Source: Haladaptatus salinisoli (lineage in GTDB: Archaea > Halobacteriota > Halobacteria > Halobacteriales > Haladaptataceae). Taken from it: DNA of 64,000 bases. The stretch covers positions 930,001 through 994,000 of the forward strand of contig NZ_CP085327.1 in NCBI RefSeq assembly GCF_020614375.1. Reading direction: 5' to 3'. Below the pieces are notes generated by a model. That model was not told the DNA's origin. It did no database searches and saw only the letters and a program-made list of their open reading frames with translations. Shown here in pieces: positions 38,917-47,822 of this stretch. Every line of letters starts with the position of its first letter. The first letter of the stretch is position 1. The position numbers and the translations under genes were made by a program.

Positions 38917-39993
38917 ATGAGCGCGGACGAGTACGGTTCCGGCGCTAACGGGCGGATCGACGAGCAGGTGAGTGAAAGCGATCTCGTCCATGAACGCCCC
39001 CGCGAGTCGCTGATGAAACGGTGGGTGTTACTCGACGGAAATCGGTACACGATCGCGGGGTTATTCTCGATCATCGTCTTTGGTACGTGTACGATAATCG
39101 GCTTGGCCGGCTACATTCCGGTCACCGAATCTAACACCGCGACGACGCTTGTTGCCGCGATCGTCGGCGGGACGCTGCCTTTCATTACGATCGTGCTCGC
39201 GATCAATCAGCTCGTGCTCTCCCAGGAACTCGGCTGGCCGGGCGATCTTGCGGAGCGGTTCGAAGGGATGACGACGTTTCGCCGAGAGATCGAAACGCTA
39301 ACTGAAACGCCGGTGAGTCCGGCGGCACCCGCTGACTTTCTTCGACTCATCGTCGATACCGTCATCGATCGGTCTGAGAAACTGCGCTCGGTTTCGGATC
39401 GAATGACTGATCCTAATCGCGCTACAGCCGTCAATGATTTTGTCGAAGCAGTCACGACCGAAGGCGAACTCGTCACCGAATCGCTCGAAGGCGCTGATTT
39501 CGGCACGTTCGACGCGCTATCGTCGATCCTTGGTCACTTCAACGGTACGCACCTATACGCAGCCCGGTGGATTCGAACACACTACACCGATGAGCTTTCG
39601 GAGGACGCCCTCGAGACGTTCGACCAACTCGTTGAGTTGCTCGGCTACCTCGCGATCGCTCGCCAGACGTTCAAGACGCTGTATATGCAGCACGAACTCG
39701 CCAATCTCTCGAAGGTGCTACTGATCGTCGGCTTCCCGACGTTGCTCGGTGGTGGAATTTTCATGATGACCTACCCATCGATCGTCCAGACCATCGGCGC
39801 GCCGGCACTGCTCGTGCTTATCGTCAGCGTCGCCGTCACCTTCGTCTTCCTCCCATTTATCGTCCTCCTAGTGTACACATTCCGGATTGCTTCAATCGCG
39901 GCTCGAACTGCCGACTTTGGTCCGTTCGTACCCCGCGTCGATTTCGAAGGGGAGAAAGTGGGTCCTCAGGAGACGACAAAGGAATACGACTGA
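38917..39993 (+). CDS. Unassigned 4-TM membrane protein, paralogue 3
   Basis: 358 residues from MSADEYGSG (ATG at 38917), 30 bases after GCATACTTAT. It has the layout of the two upstream paralogues: paired helices, NQLVLSQELGWPGDLAERF, a helical middle (ADFGTFDALSSILGHFN; RQTFKTLYMQHELANLSK), two helices and a cytoplasmic tail. More divergent than paralogues 1 and 2, with normal high GC. Function unknown. Confidence 0.75.
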   Translation: MSADEYGSGANGRIDEQVSESDLVHERPRESLMKRWVLLDGNRYTIAGLFSIIVFGTCTIIGLAGYIPVTESNTATTLVAAIVGGTLPFITIVLAINQLVLSQELGWPGDLAERFEGMTTFRREIETLTETPVSPAAPADFLRLIVDTVIDRSEKLRSVSDRMTDPNRATAVNDFVEAVTTEGELVTESLEGADFGTFDALSSILGHFNGTHLYAARWIRTHYTDELSEDALETFDQLVELLGYLAIARQTFKTLYMQHELANLSKVLLIVGFPTLLGGGIFMMTYPSIVQTIGAPALLVLIVSVAVTFVFLPFIVLLVYTFRIASIAARTADFGPFVPRVDFEGEKVGPQETTKEYD

Positions 39994-40409
39994 ATCGTTC
40001 CTCCGATCGACGTTGGGAGCGACTTCCTCACAGAGACGCTCCGTCGACGACCGTGCACCCTCCGTCGATAGGCAGGGTGCACAACCACGGACTCTCGAAT
40101 CGGCGGGGGGAGAGTAACGTCTCTGGACGTCGTTCCCCTAGCCGTCGAAGGATAATCCATTTGATAAAGCGCCAATCTACGCCAGTTTATCACTACCGAC
40201 GAGGAACTGAAAATGCTGATTTCGAGTTCTGACAAACTGACACTCAAAAAATAATTCGACAAAGACAAGGGGCCGTCGCCGTGATCAAAATGTACGAAGA
40301 TGACTCCAAGAAATATCCATAGAGAGCGATGGCAATGCTGCACGCCCGAAGGTACCGATGGAGGTCCAGTCGCGTATCGGAGACAACGGAAGCCCATCCG
40401 AACCGAATA
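39994..40409. other. Intergenic stretch with a 9-bp hairpin
   Basis: 416 bases without a convincing gene. GTGCACCCT (40053-40061) and AGGGTGCAC (40074-40082) form a perfect 9-bp inverted repeat with a 12-base loop, 60 bases past the paralogue 3 stop. It may be a terminator structure or a dyad operator. Confidence 0.4.
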
Positions 40410-41747
40410 ATGACCGAAGCAGGGCAATCAGCGGACGACCTCAACGTTACGGGGACGCCCAAACGGGGCCTCGTCATGTCCACACTGGTCTTCTATGCGG
40501 GCCTCACCACCATCGTCTTCTACGGCGCGGCAGGACCGATACTAGAAGAGCACCTGGCACTCGCAGGTGTACTCCACGGACTCTTGCTCGGTTCACCGCA
40601 TCTCAGTAAAGCCATCCTCAGAATTCCGTTCGGTGCGTGGGTGGACGAGGTCGGCGGACGGAAACCGCTTCTCATCCTCATGACCTCGACGATCGTGGGG
40701 ACAGTGGGCCTGGTCATCACGCTGTTTTTGACCTATCCGGAGAACTTCGATATGAGTCTCTACCCTATCCTGGTGATCTTCGGATTCCTGGCGGGTGCAG
40801 GCGGTGCGACGTTCTCCGCCGGAATCACACAGACCTCCTACTGGTACCCCAGTGACAAACAGGGGTTCGCACTCGGCGCGTTCGCCGGTGTCGGCAACAT
40901 CGGTCCGGGAATGGTCGTCTACGTCCTTCCCGTCCTCATCGGTATCTGGGGGCTGACCATGGCGTACTCGGCGTGGTTGGTGTTCCTTCTCGTTGTCACC
41001 GCAATTTATGCCGTGTACGCCGTCGACCCGTACTACTTCCAACTCCGCGAGAGAGGCAAAACTCCGGAGGAATCACAGGAGATAGCCGAGGAGCTCGGTC
41101 AAGATATCTTCCCCTCAGGAGGCGCGTGGGACTCGCTGAAGATATCCGCGAGAAACCGCCGAACGTGGATCCTCGTCTTCCTCTACACCGTCTCCTTCGG
41201 TGGCGGGTTCACTTCCCTCTCAGCCTGGTTCCCGACCTATTGGGAACAGTTCCACGAACTCACGCTCACCACGGCGGGCCTCTTAGCGGGAATCTTCATC
41301 GTCTACGGTTCGCTCATCCGAGTTCCTGCCGGCAGCGTCAGTGACCGCTTCGGCGGTGAAATCGTCGCTATCGTGAGTTTCGCCGTGATGGCGCTCGGCG
41401 GTGCAATCATGACCGTCGCCACCGGCTTTTGGCCGGCTATCCTCGGGATGATGGTGCTCGGGACCGGGATGGGCTTTGCCAACGCGGCGGTGTTCGAGCT
41501 CGTGCCGAAGTTCGTCCCGGAGGCCGTCGGTGGGGCCTCGGGCTGGATCAGCGGCATCGGGGGCGGTGGCACGCTCGTCATCCTTCCGCTAATGGGACTC
41601 TTTGTCGACACGTACGGACACATCGGCTACGCGAGAGGCTTTGCCGTCTTCATCGTCCTGAGTGTACTCTGCGTCGTCGCTGCAGCAGCGCTCAAATGGC
41701 TGATTTCGGAGCCCGAAGAAACCGCTGCCGAAGCGGCTCTCCACTAA
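40410..41747 (+). CDS. NarK-type (NNP) MFS transporter
   Basis: 445 residues from MTEAGQSADD (ATG at 40410; an upstream ATG at 40329 adds an atypical arginine-rich stretch). It has 12 helices. RIPFGAWVDEVGGRKPLL and the two glycine-rich nitrate-signature-like helices (GAGGATFSAGITQTSYWYP; GTGMGFANAAVFELVPK) place it with nitrate/nitrite porters. Nitrate or nitrite movement is the likely job, but no nitrate reductase gene is near. A UspA gene converges from downstream. Confidence 0.82.
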   Translation: MTEAGQSADDLNVTGTPKRGLVMSTLVFYAGLTTIVFYGAAGPILEEHLALAGVLHGLLLGSPHLSKAILRIPFGAWVDEVGGRKPLLILMTSTIVGTVGLVITLFLTYPENFDMSLYPILVIFGFLAGAGGATFSAGITQTSYWYPSDKQGFALGAFAGVGNIGPGMVVYVLPVLIGIWGLTMAYSAWLVFLLVVTAIYAVYAVDPYYFQLRERGKTPEESQEIAEELGQDIFPSGGAWDSLKISARNRRTWILVFLYTVSFGGGFTSLSAWFPTYWEQFHELTLTTAGLLAGIFIVYGSLIRVPAGSVSDRFGGEIVAIVSFAVMALGGAIMTVATGFWPAILGMMVLGTGMGFANAAVFELVPKFVPEAVGGASGWISGIGGGGTLVILPLMGLFVDTYGHIGYARGFAVFIVLSVLCVVAAAALKWLISEPEETAAEAALH

Positions 41748-41798
41748 TCACGCTCCTCTCACCTAGGGAACGAGTACGGTGTCCCTGTCCGTCCCTTA

Positions 41799-42242
41799 TT
41801 ATTCGGGGTCTCGGTGAACCGTTAGCACGGGGATCTCGGAATGACGCACAACGTTTTCGGTGACGCTTCCGAGGAGGGCTCGTTTGACGCCAGTTCTCCC
41901 GTGGGTTCCCATAACGATAACATCGATATCGTGGTTCTCTGCGTAGCTGAGAATATCGTCGTGCGGGTTTCCGCGGCGAACGGCCGCTGCCGTCTCGATA
42001 TTCCGTTCCCTAGCTTGTTCGACGATAGCTTTCGTCGCCTCTTGCCCTCGCTTTTCAAGTGCCTCCAAGAGATCGTCCAAGCCGGAGAATCCTTCTCCCA
42101 TTCCCGAGACGGACGTCGGTTGATCGACGATGTAGAGCACGTGAAGCGTGGCGTCGTGGGCTTCGGCGAGATCGAGCGCCATCTCCACCGCGGGCTTGGC
42201 TGGGTCGCTACCGTCCGTCGGGATGAGAATTCGGTCGAACAC
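41799..42242 (-). CDS. Universal stress protein (UspA family)
   Basis: 147 residues with a GTG start at 42242. FDRILIPTDGSDPAKPAVEMAL and VIVMGTHGRTGVKRALLGSVTENVVRHS give the complete Usp ATP-binding motif. UspA genes often sit next to haloarchaeal transporters and may regulate them; here it converges on the NarK-type gene with about 50 bases between stops. Confidence 0.92.
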   Translation of the reverse strand: MFDRILIPTDGSDPAKPAVEMALDLAEAHDATLHVLYIVDQPTSVSGMGEGFSGLDDLLEALEKRGQEATKAIVEQARERNIETAAAVRRGNPHDDILSYAENHDIDVIVMGTHGRTGVKRALLGSVTENVVRHSEIPVLTVHRDPE

Positions 42243-42738
42243 GCTCGAACGTTCTTTGTCCGCACGGATAACGTTGGTTACAGGGGTCTACCAGCCCCCT
42301 GACGAGATTACTCGCTGACACAGCACGCCGTTCCACCCTATCGCTCACTCAGCGATTCGAGCTGAGATCACGACCGAGAGACGTACTAACGGGTTCGCGA
42401 CGCTGTTCCTACCGACGGGGTTCGCACGAGCGCACCCGTTACGTGCGACTGGCGATCGCCACTACCCGTCCTCTCTCCCTCGCGGGCTATCGATTACATC
42501 GCTGATTTCCCCAGCCCCGATGCGCGAGTATCCCCTTGCTCGCGCACGAAGCGCACTTCTGAGATGGCAAACGCACGCTCTGCAGGCAGCGCACCGATAT
42601 CGTCACGCTCCCGCGGCGTCGACAGGACCCGAGAACCGAATCGAGAGGAACGCCGAGCACTCGAACGGCCTCGCCACGACCGACGCGCGCTGAAACCCCG
42701 CACCGATTCTTTTTCCCCTGCGAGACGTACCGTCGCTC
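42243..42738. other. 496-base intergenic region, no gene recognised
   Basis: The region separates the divergent uspA and asparaginase genes. The T-rich GATTCTTTTTCCCC near 42705 is pyrimidine-rich rather than a clear TATA box. Open frames on the minus strand read as shadow sequence. Confidence 0.35.
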
Positions 42739-43710
42739 ATGAACGTGTCCGTGCTCAGCACCGGCGGGACGATCGCCAGTACGTCGGGCGAAGACGGTGC
42801 GGTGCCGACGGAGAGCGGCGACCGACTCGTCGAGGCCGCACCCGAACTGGACGCGGTCGACGGCCTCGAAGTCGAGCAGGTCGCCCAGATCCCGAGCTAC
42901 GAGATGGACGCGGAGACGCTCAAAACGATCGCCGACAGCGTCCGCGACGCTGTCGGCGACCCGGCCGTCGACGCGGTCGTCGTCACGCACGGCACGGACA
43001 CGATGGAGGAGACGGCGTACTACCTCGACGCCACCTTGCAACCGGAGACGCCGGTGTTCCTCACCGGGGCGCAGCGGCGTCCGGACGAGGTGTCCGCGGA
43101 CGGGCCGGCGAACCTCGTCACGGCGTTCGAGGCGGCCAGAACCTTCGCGAACGAGGAGTGGGGCGGAACGTTCGTCGCGTTCGACGGGACGATTCACGCC
43201 GCCAGATTCGCGACGAAAGTCCACACGTCCGCGCTCGACGCGTTCGACTCCCCCGGCGTCGGCCCGGTCGCCACGGTCGACCGCGAGGGCGTTCGAATCC
43301 TCCGCCGACCGCGAAGCGAAACGACGCCTCTCGAGAACGGATCGCTCGACCCGTCGGTGTACGTGCTACGGAGCGGGGCGGGCGTCGACGAGACGCTGGG
43401 GAAGGCGGCCGTCGACCGGGGGGCGGACGGACTCGTCGTCGAAGGGACCGGACTCGGAAACGTCACCGCCGAACTCGGGGGGTTCGTCCGAGCGACGGTC
43501 GACGACGGGGTTCCGGTCGTCGTGACGTCGCGGTGCGTCGCCGGCCGAACCGCGCCGGTCTACGGGGGGACGGGCGGCGGGGCGAAGCTTCGGGAGTACG
43601 GCGCGATGTTCGCGGCGGACCTGTCGGCGCAGAAGGCGCGCCTCAAGCTAACGCTCGCGCTGTCCGAACGCGACGACCTCGAATCGATTCGAGCGCCGTT
43701 CGAGGACTAG
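42739..43710 (+). CDS. L-asparaginase (type I/II fold)
   Basis: 323 residues, cytoplasmic (no signal). Both catalytic threonine regions are visible: STGGTIAST at 7-15 and VVTHGTDTMEETAYYL near 90-105. TGAQRRPDE and SADGPANL follow. It hydrolyses asparagine to aspartate and ammonia. The closing residues RAPFED end four bases inside the convergent next gene. Confidence 0.93.
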   Translation: MNVSVLSTGGTIASTSGEDGAVPTESGDRLVEAAPELDAVDGLEVEQVAQIPSYEMDAETLKTIADSVRDAVGDPAVDAVVVTHGTDTMEETAYYLDATLQPETPVFLTGAQRRPDEVSADGPANLVTAFEAARTFANEEWGGTFVAFDGTIHAARFATKVHTSALDAFDSPGVGPVATVDREGVRILRRPRSETTPLENGSLDPSVYVLRSGAGVDETLGKAAVDRGADGLVVEGTGLGNVTAELGGFVRATVDDGVPVVVTSRCVAGRTAPVYGGTGGGAKLREYGAMFAADLSAQKARLKLTLALSERDDLESIRAPFED

Positions 43711-44138
43711 ATGTACTCGCCGTCGCTCTCGTAGACGGACGGGTCGTCCTCGTACTTTCGGGCGACGGTTTCGAGCGTTTGGAACTCGGCGTCCTCGTGG
43801 TCTTTCACGTGCTGGATGAACTCCTCGAGGAGCGGAATCATGTGGGGCTTGCCGTGGACGTCCGGATGGATGGTCAGCGTGTACACGCCCGCACCGCGGC
43901 GGTTACAGAGGAAGTCGAACTGCGCCCGGACGAACTCGATCGCGCGAGACGACTGGTCGAGACCGGTCACGTTCGCCCCCTCGAAGTAGCGGTCGAACAG
44001 CCGGGTACCGGCACCGCACCCCGCGACCAGGACCTCTCGGCCGCGGTACTTTTTGGCCGATTCGAGTCGCTCCTCGACGGCGGCCTCCCCGAACGGGTGG
44101 TGCTCGTACATCGCGTCCTTGCGCTCCTTACTGCTCAT
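43707..44138 (-). CDS. Chimera of methyltransferase head and polysaccharide-deacetylase tail
   Basis: 143 residues. Residues 30-73 read as a SAM methyltransferase start (REVLVAGCGAGT motif I at 35-44, then NVTGLDQSSRAIEFVRAQ). From about residue 75 it switches to the C-terminal end of a polysaccharide deacetylase (GAGVYTLTIHPDVHGKPHM, LLEEFIQHVKDHEDAEFQTL, ARKYEDDP). Neither domain is complete: no deacetylase metal site and no rest of the methyltransferase. It probably arose by a deletion fusing two neighbouring genes in frame. Likely non-functional, though the frame is intact. Confidence 0.6.
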   Translation of the reverse strand: MSSKERKDAMYEHHPFGEAAVEERLESAKKYRGREVLVAGCGAGTRLFDRYFEGANVTGLDQSSRAIEFVRAQFDFLCNRRGAGVYTLTIHPDVHGKPHMIPLLEEFIQHVKDHEDAEFQTLETVARKYEDDPSVYESDGEYI

Positions 44139-44226
44139 GAATCCCGTTCGAGCGCCGTCTCCTTAGCTCTCCGTCGGGGCACAGCCGTTTAGTTTTCCTC
44201 GGCCGAACGACCGCCGGGGGAGTCAG

Positions 44227-44526
44227 ATGGGTGGAGAAACGGTGTCCGTCGTCGTACCGACGTACCACCGCAACGACCGACTTCGCGAAGCCCTCGACAG
44301 CGTCGCCGACCAGACGCACCGACCCGCCGAGGTCATCGTCGTCGACGGAACCGAGGAGGCGCGAGCCCGGTCGGTCGTCGAGCGCTTCGACCGCGAGCGC
44401 GCCGCCGTCGACTCGTTCGCTCGCGCGGCCTACCACACGCCCGAGGACGAACCGAGGTACGTTCGAGACGCGGTCGCGTCGCTGTTCGGTCGGCCCGGTT
44501 TGCGAGTCGTCGACGCGCTAACCTAG
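44227..44526 (+). CDS. Truncated GT2 glycosyltransferase
   Basis: 99 residues. The first ~55 are the GT-A beginning (TVSVVVPTYHRNDRLREAL, PAEVIVVDGTEEA). After that the sequence has no DxD metal site and ends at residue 99, whereas GT2 enzymes need 220 or more. It is divergent from the chimeric gene at 43707, so both may be debris of one glycan-synthesis locus. Confidence 0.5.
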   Translation: MGGETVSVVVPTYHRNDRLREALDSVADQTHRPAEVIVVDGTEEARARSVVERFDRERAAVDSFARAAYHTPEDEPRYVRDAVASLFGRPGLRVVDALT

Positions 44527-44791
44527 TCCGTCGGCGGTCCGCGAACGGTACGGTTCCGACCCTCGCGACCATCGACGATTTCGGGAATCGAATTCGAGGA
44601 TAATCGCCGACTTCGACCGTTCCTCCGGCGTTTCCTCGGGGAAACGACCGAGATATTTAACCACGTCAAGTTACTACTAACGGTAGCGCGGTAGAGCGCT
44701 CGTACGACGGCGCAGAACCGCGATACGGAGCGTTCGAGAGGCGCGAAAACGCACCCGCAGCATCCCGAAATACAACTGCTGCACCGATACC

Positions 44792-47086
44792 ATGTCGATT
44801 CAGTACAACACCACGCAAGACGACGCTGCACAGCTACTGGCGGCCGAGACCGAAGCCGACGTGACGGCCGCGCTGACCGAGTTCCCCTTCGAGACCGCCG
44901 TCTGGAAGCCGCTCGGCGGCATCGAGAACAACTACGGAATCGTCGAGAACCAGCAGGCCGACCCGATGGCCGCGATGACGGAACTCGTCGTCAACAGCAT
45001 CGACGCCATCCTCCTGAAGAACTACCACGAGCGCGTCGGCGACGAGTACACCGGCGACGAGTTCGGGACGCTCGAAGCGGCCGCCGACGCGCTCGTCGAC
45101 CCTAACGAGGAGGAGATACGACTCGCGGCCGACGGGGCGGGAGACGAGTCGGTCTCGCTGACGCTCTCCGACACCGGTTGCGGACAGCCGCCGGAGCGGT
45201 TCGAGGAGACGTTCCTCGGCTTCCTCCAGCCCGGAAAGATAAAACAGGAGTACGAGTTCCTCCAGGGGAAGTACGGGATGGGGAGCTCCGGCGTCCTCCC
45301 CTTCTGCGGCACGCAGGGGTACAAGCTCGTGTTGTCGGCGGGCGTCGAGCGCCCCGAGGAGTGGAGTTGGACGCTGATTCGAAAGAACAAGGCGAAGGAC
45401 CGCTACGAGTACCTCACGCTCGGCGGCGACGTGCCGACCTTCAGCGGGACGGTCGACGGCCGTTCCGCCGGCACCGTCATCAAGCTGTTCGACTACAACG
45501 CGGAGGCGGGGTCGCGGTTCACCACCACGTTTCGATACCGGCTCGAACGGTACCTGCTCGATTCGCCGGTGCCGCTGACGTTCGAGGACGACCGCGGCGA
45601 GTCGCCGGACGCGGCGACCACGCGCGGCCTGTTCTCGACGCTCGACGCGTACGAGGAGTTGATCGCCGCCGACCAGACCATCGCGTACGATTTCGAGGAC
45701 CCGACGCTCGGCACCCGCGACGTTCGCATCGTCCTCTTCGAGGACGACGACGCGCTGGACGACCTCGGAAGCGCGGACGAGTTCGAACACGAACGCGGAT
45801 ACGACCCCGTGACGGCGAAAAACCGGCACTTCGTCGGCGGCGAGAAGCACCGCGAGCAGGCCGTCTTCTTCGCCATCAACGGGCAGACGCACGGCGACCA
45901 GGGTCGAACGTTCATCAGGAATCGGTGCAGTCTACCGCACGTCGCGGGCGACGTCCTCGTGTTCGTCGACTTCTCCGACCTCGACGATTCGAGCGTCGTC
46001 GACCTGTTCCCCGCGTCGCGCGACCGACTGCGGAACAGCTCCGTCGGACGCACGCTGAAACGCGAACTGGAATCGCTCGTCGCGTCGAACGACATCCTCG
46101 TCGACGAGGAGCAGCGTCGGCGGCAACGACTCCCGGGCGACGATTCCGACGAACTCGTGGAGGACGTGCTGATGACGATTCTCGAGCGCAATCCGGCGCT
46201 CCAACGGTACTTCGCCACCGGCGACCGCATCGAACCGCCGCGGGTTCGCGACGCCGCCGTCGGCGACGAACCGGACCACCGATACCCGGAGACGCTCGAC
46301 CTCATCGAAACGTATCACGGGCCGAACGACTACGAGGTCTGGGACCCCGATTCCAGCGGCGACGCCGAGTTCGTGAAGGAGGTGCCGGTCGACGGACGGG
46401 CGAGGCAGCGACTCGTCCTCGACGCGCCGAACGACTTCCTCATACGGGACGACCCCGGTTCGGTCGCGGTCTCCCCGAGCGATGTCGTCAAATCCACGCG
46501 ACTGCTCAACGGCGTTCTCACGCTCACGCTGAAACCCGGCGAGGACGCGACGCCCGGCGAGCGAACGTCGGTCCGCGTCGAGGCGCGTCCCGCGGGAACC
46601 GACGGCGAGGAGACGCTCGAACGGCGATTCGCGGTCGAGTACGTCGAGGCGAACGACGACCGCGGTCGAACGCGCGCCGCGGCGAACGCGCACGGGGCGG
46701 CCCCGGAGGACATGATACTGCCGAACACGCATCCGATTCACGAGGAGGACTGGGACTCGTACGACCGCGCCTTCGACGAGGACACCGTCGTCCAGGTGAT
46801 GGACTACGACGACGAGTTGGACCTCCACATCAACATGGACGCGGCGCCGCTCCGGCAGTTCTTCACGGCGCACACCTTGACGGACGCCGGGAAGGAGTAC
46901 GTGAAACGCGTGTACAAGACCGGTATCACGCTGTACGCGGTCGCGCAGTACATGGAACTCCACGAGGAGTTCGACGAGGACGACGTGGACGTTTCAGAAA
47001 TCGTGAGCGCGGCGATGCGCGGCACGGGACAGATACTCCTCGACCAAGCGATCAGCGACGACCGACTGGAAGAACTCACCGTGTGA
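44792..47086 (+). CDS. GHKL-family (MORC/Hsp90-like) ATPase, stand-alone
   Basis: 764 residues. The Bergerat ATP site is complete: N box ELVVNSIDA (Glu64, Asn68, Asp71), G1 DTGCG (127-131) and the lid GKYGMGSSGVL (159-169). A transducer-like domain follows (AVFFAINGQTHGDQG near 360), then a charged, helical, possibly DNA- or partner-binding C-terminal half. Not a histidine kinase (no H box), and no MutL endonuclease or gyrase motifs were seen. Related GHKL ATPases occur in restriction-type and other defence loci. No partner gene is adjacent. A TATA-like ATATTTAAC lies 138 bases upstream. Confidence 0.75.
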   Translation: MSIQYNTTQDDAAQLLAAETEADVTAALTEFPFETAVWKPLGGIENNYGIVENQQADPMAAMTELVVNSIDAILLKNYHERVGDEYTGDEFGTLEAAADALVDPNEEEIRLAADGAGDESVSLTLSDTGCGQPPERFEETFLGFLQPGKIKQEYEFLQGKYGMGSSGVLPFCGTQGYKLVLSAGVERPEEWSWTLIRKNKAKDRYEYLTLGGDVPTFSGTVDGRSAGTVIKLFDYNAEAGSRFTTTFRYRLERYLLDSPVPLTFEDDRGESPDAATTRGLFSTLDAYEELIAADQTIAYDFEDPTLGTRDVRIVLFEDDDALDDLGSADEFEHERGYDPVTAKNRHFVGGEKHREQAVFFAINGQTHGDQGRTFIRNRCSLPHVAGDVLVFVDFSDLDDSSVVDLFPASRDRLRNSSVGRTLKRELESLVASNDILVDEEQRRRQRLPGDDSDELVEDVLMTILERNPALQRYFATGDRIEPPRVRDAAVGDEPDHRYPETLDLIETYHGPNDYEVWDPDSSGDAEFVKEVPVDGRARQRLVLDAPNDFLIRDDPGSVAVSPSDVVKSTRLLNGVLTLTLKPGEDATPGERTSVRVEARPAGTDGEETLERRFAVEYVEANDDRGRTRAAANAHGAAPEDMILPNTHPIHEEDWDSYDRAFDEDTVVQVMDYDDELDLHINMDAAPLRQFFTAHTLTDAGKEYVKRVYKTGITLYAVAQYMELHEEFDEDDVDVSEIVSAAMRGTGQILLDQAISDDRLEELTV

Positions 47087-47580
47087 ACTACCGTAGGGAC
47101 ACGCTCCGGCGCTCCTCTCTACGCGGACGGAACGTATCGAGATGCGCCTTCCTGCGGCGAAGGCGACCCTCGCGTCGGTCGGCGAGACTCCGGCGGTCTT
47201 CGACTTCCGCGGCCGAAACGCCGCGACGGCCAGGTCGGGTATCGACGAGTTCCTCCTCTGTGCGTGTTAGCTCCCCACAAAGCATTTACCGAACCCGACG
47301 AACGTAACTCTCGTGACGAGAAGCCTGCTCCCCTGATTGAGGTTGGGTCCGGCGCCATCACGCTGACCCCCTCCTCGTCACGCCTCTGACTTCCTGTTCG
47401 CGCCGGAAACCCGAGAGCCGACGCCCGAGCGTTTCGAACGAAAGCTGCATGGCGCAGGGAGAGCGTCGATGGGTGGGTTGTCACAAAGTGCTGAGCTACG
47501 GTTCGACCGCGTCCGCGCGTTCTCCCTACAACCGTAGATTAGAGACGAGGCGCGAGTAGCTATCGGCGGCTATCCGAAGC
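47087..47580. other. Intergenic region after the GHKL ATPase
   Basis: About 490 bases with no gene I can support. Both strands hold short arginine/serine-rich frames that look like noise. Confidence 0.35.
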
Positions 47581-47581
47581 G

Positions 47582-47800
47582 ATATTTATACCCGAACGGG
47601 GGGACGGTCGCGCCCCTTCGGCTAGGGAGCGAAAGCGAGGGGGTACGGGTAAGCCGGCGGGCGGCGGTGGCGCGCCGGCGCTCGTCCCGTCGGCCTCGAG
47701 GCCCCTCGCGGCGTTCGTCGCCTACGGCCGCTGGCGGCTTGGGCCGTCGGGCGACCGGAGGTTGCGTCCCCGACCGTCGGATTCTGGTGTTTTCGAGTTC
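47582..47800 (+). other. Candidate structured RNA with strong TATA promoter
   Basis: GATATTTATAC (47582-47592) is a near-ideal TATA box. It is followed, from about 47608, by ~190 bases of extreme GC content and many self-complementary segments: CCCCTTCGG.. against CGAGGGG enclosing a GC-GAAA-GC tetraloop, the palindrome GGCCTCGAGGCC (47693-47704), GGCGTTCGTCGCC, and CGGCC/GGCCG near 47726-47747. There is no good coding frame. It does not show the conserved cores of RNase P RNA or SRP RNA. This could be an unknown non-coding RNA or promoter debris in front of the pseudogene. Confidence 0.3.
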
Positions 47801-47822
47801 GAGACGGGGCGTATCGCCAGAT

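Noticed and set aside
42564..44192. 542-codon plus-strand frame over asparaginase
   Set aside because: It is an arginine-rich alternative frame of a well-supported asparaginase gene.
47582..47800. Tested as RNase P RNA, SRP RNA or tRNA
   Set aside because: It lacks the GAGGAAAGUC-type core of RNase P, the GGAAGCAGCC loop of SRP RNA and any TPsiC arm. Only an unknown RNA remains possible.
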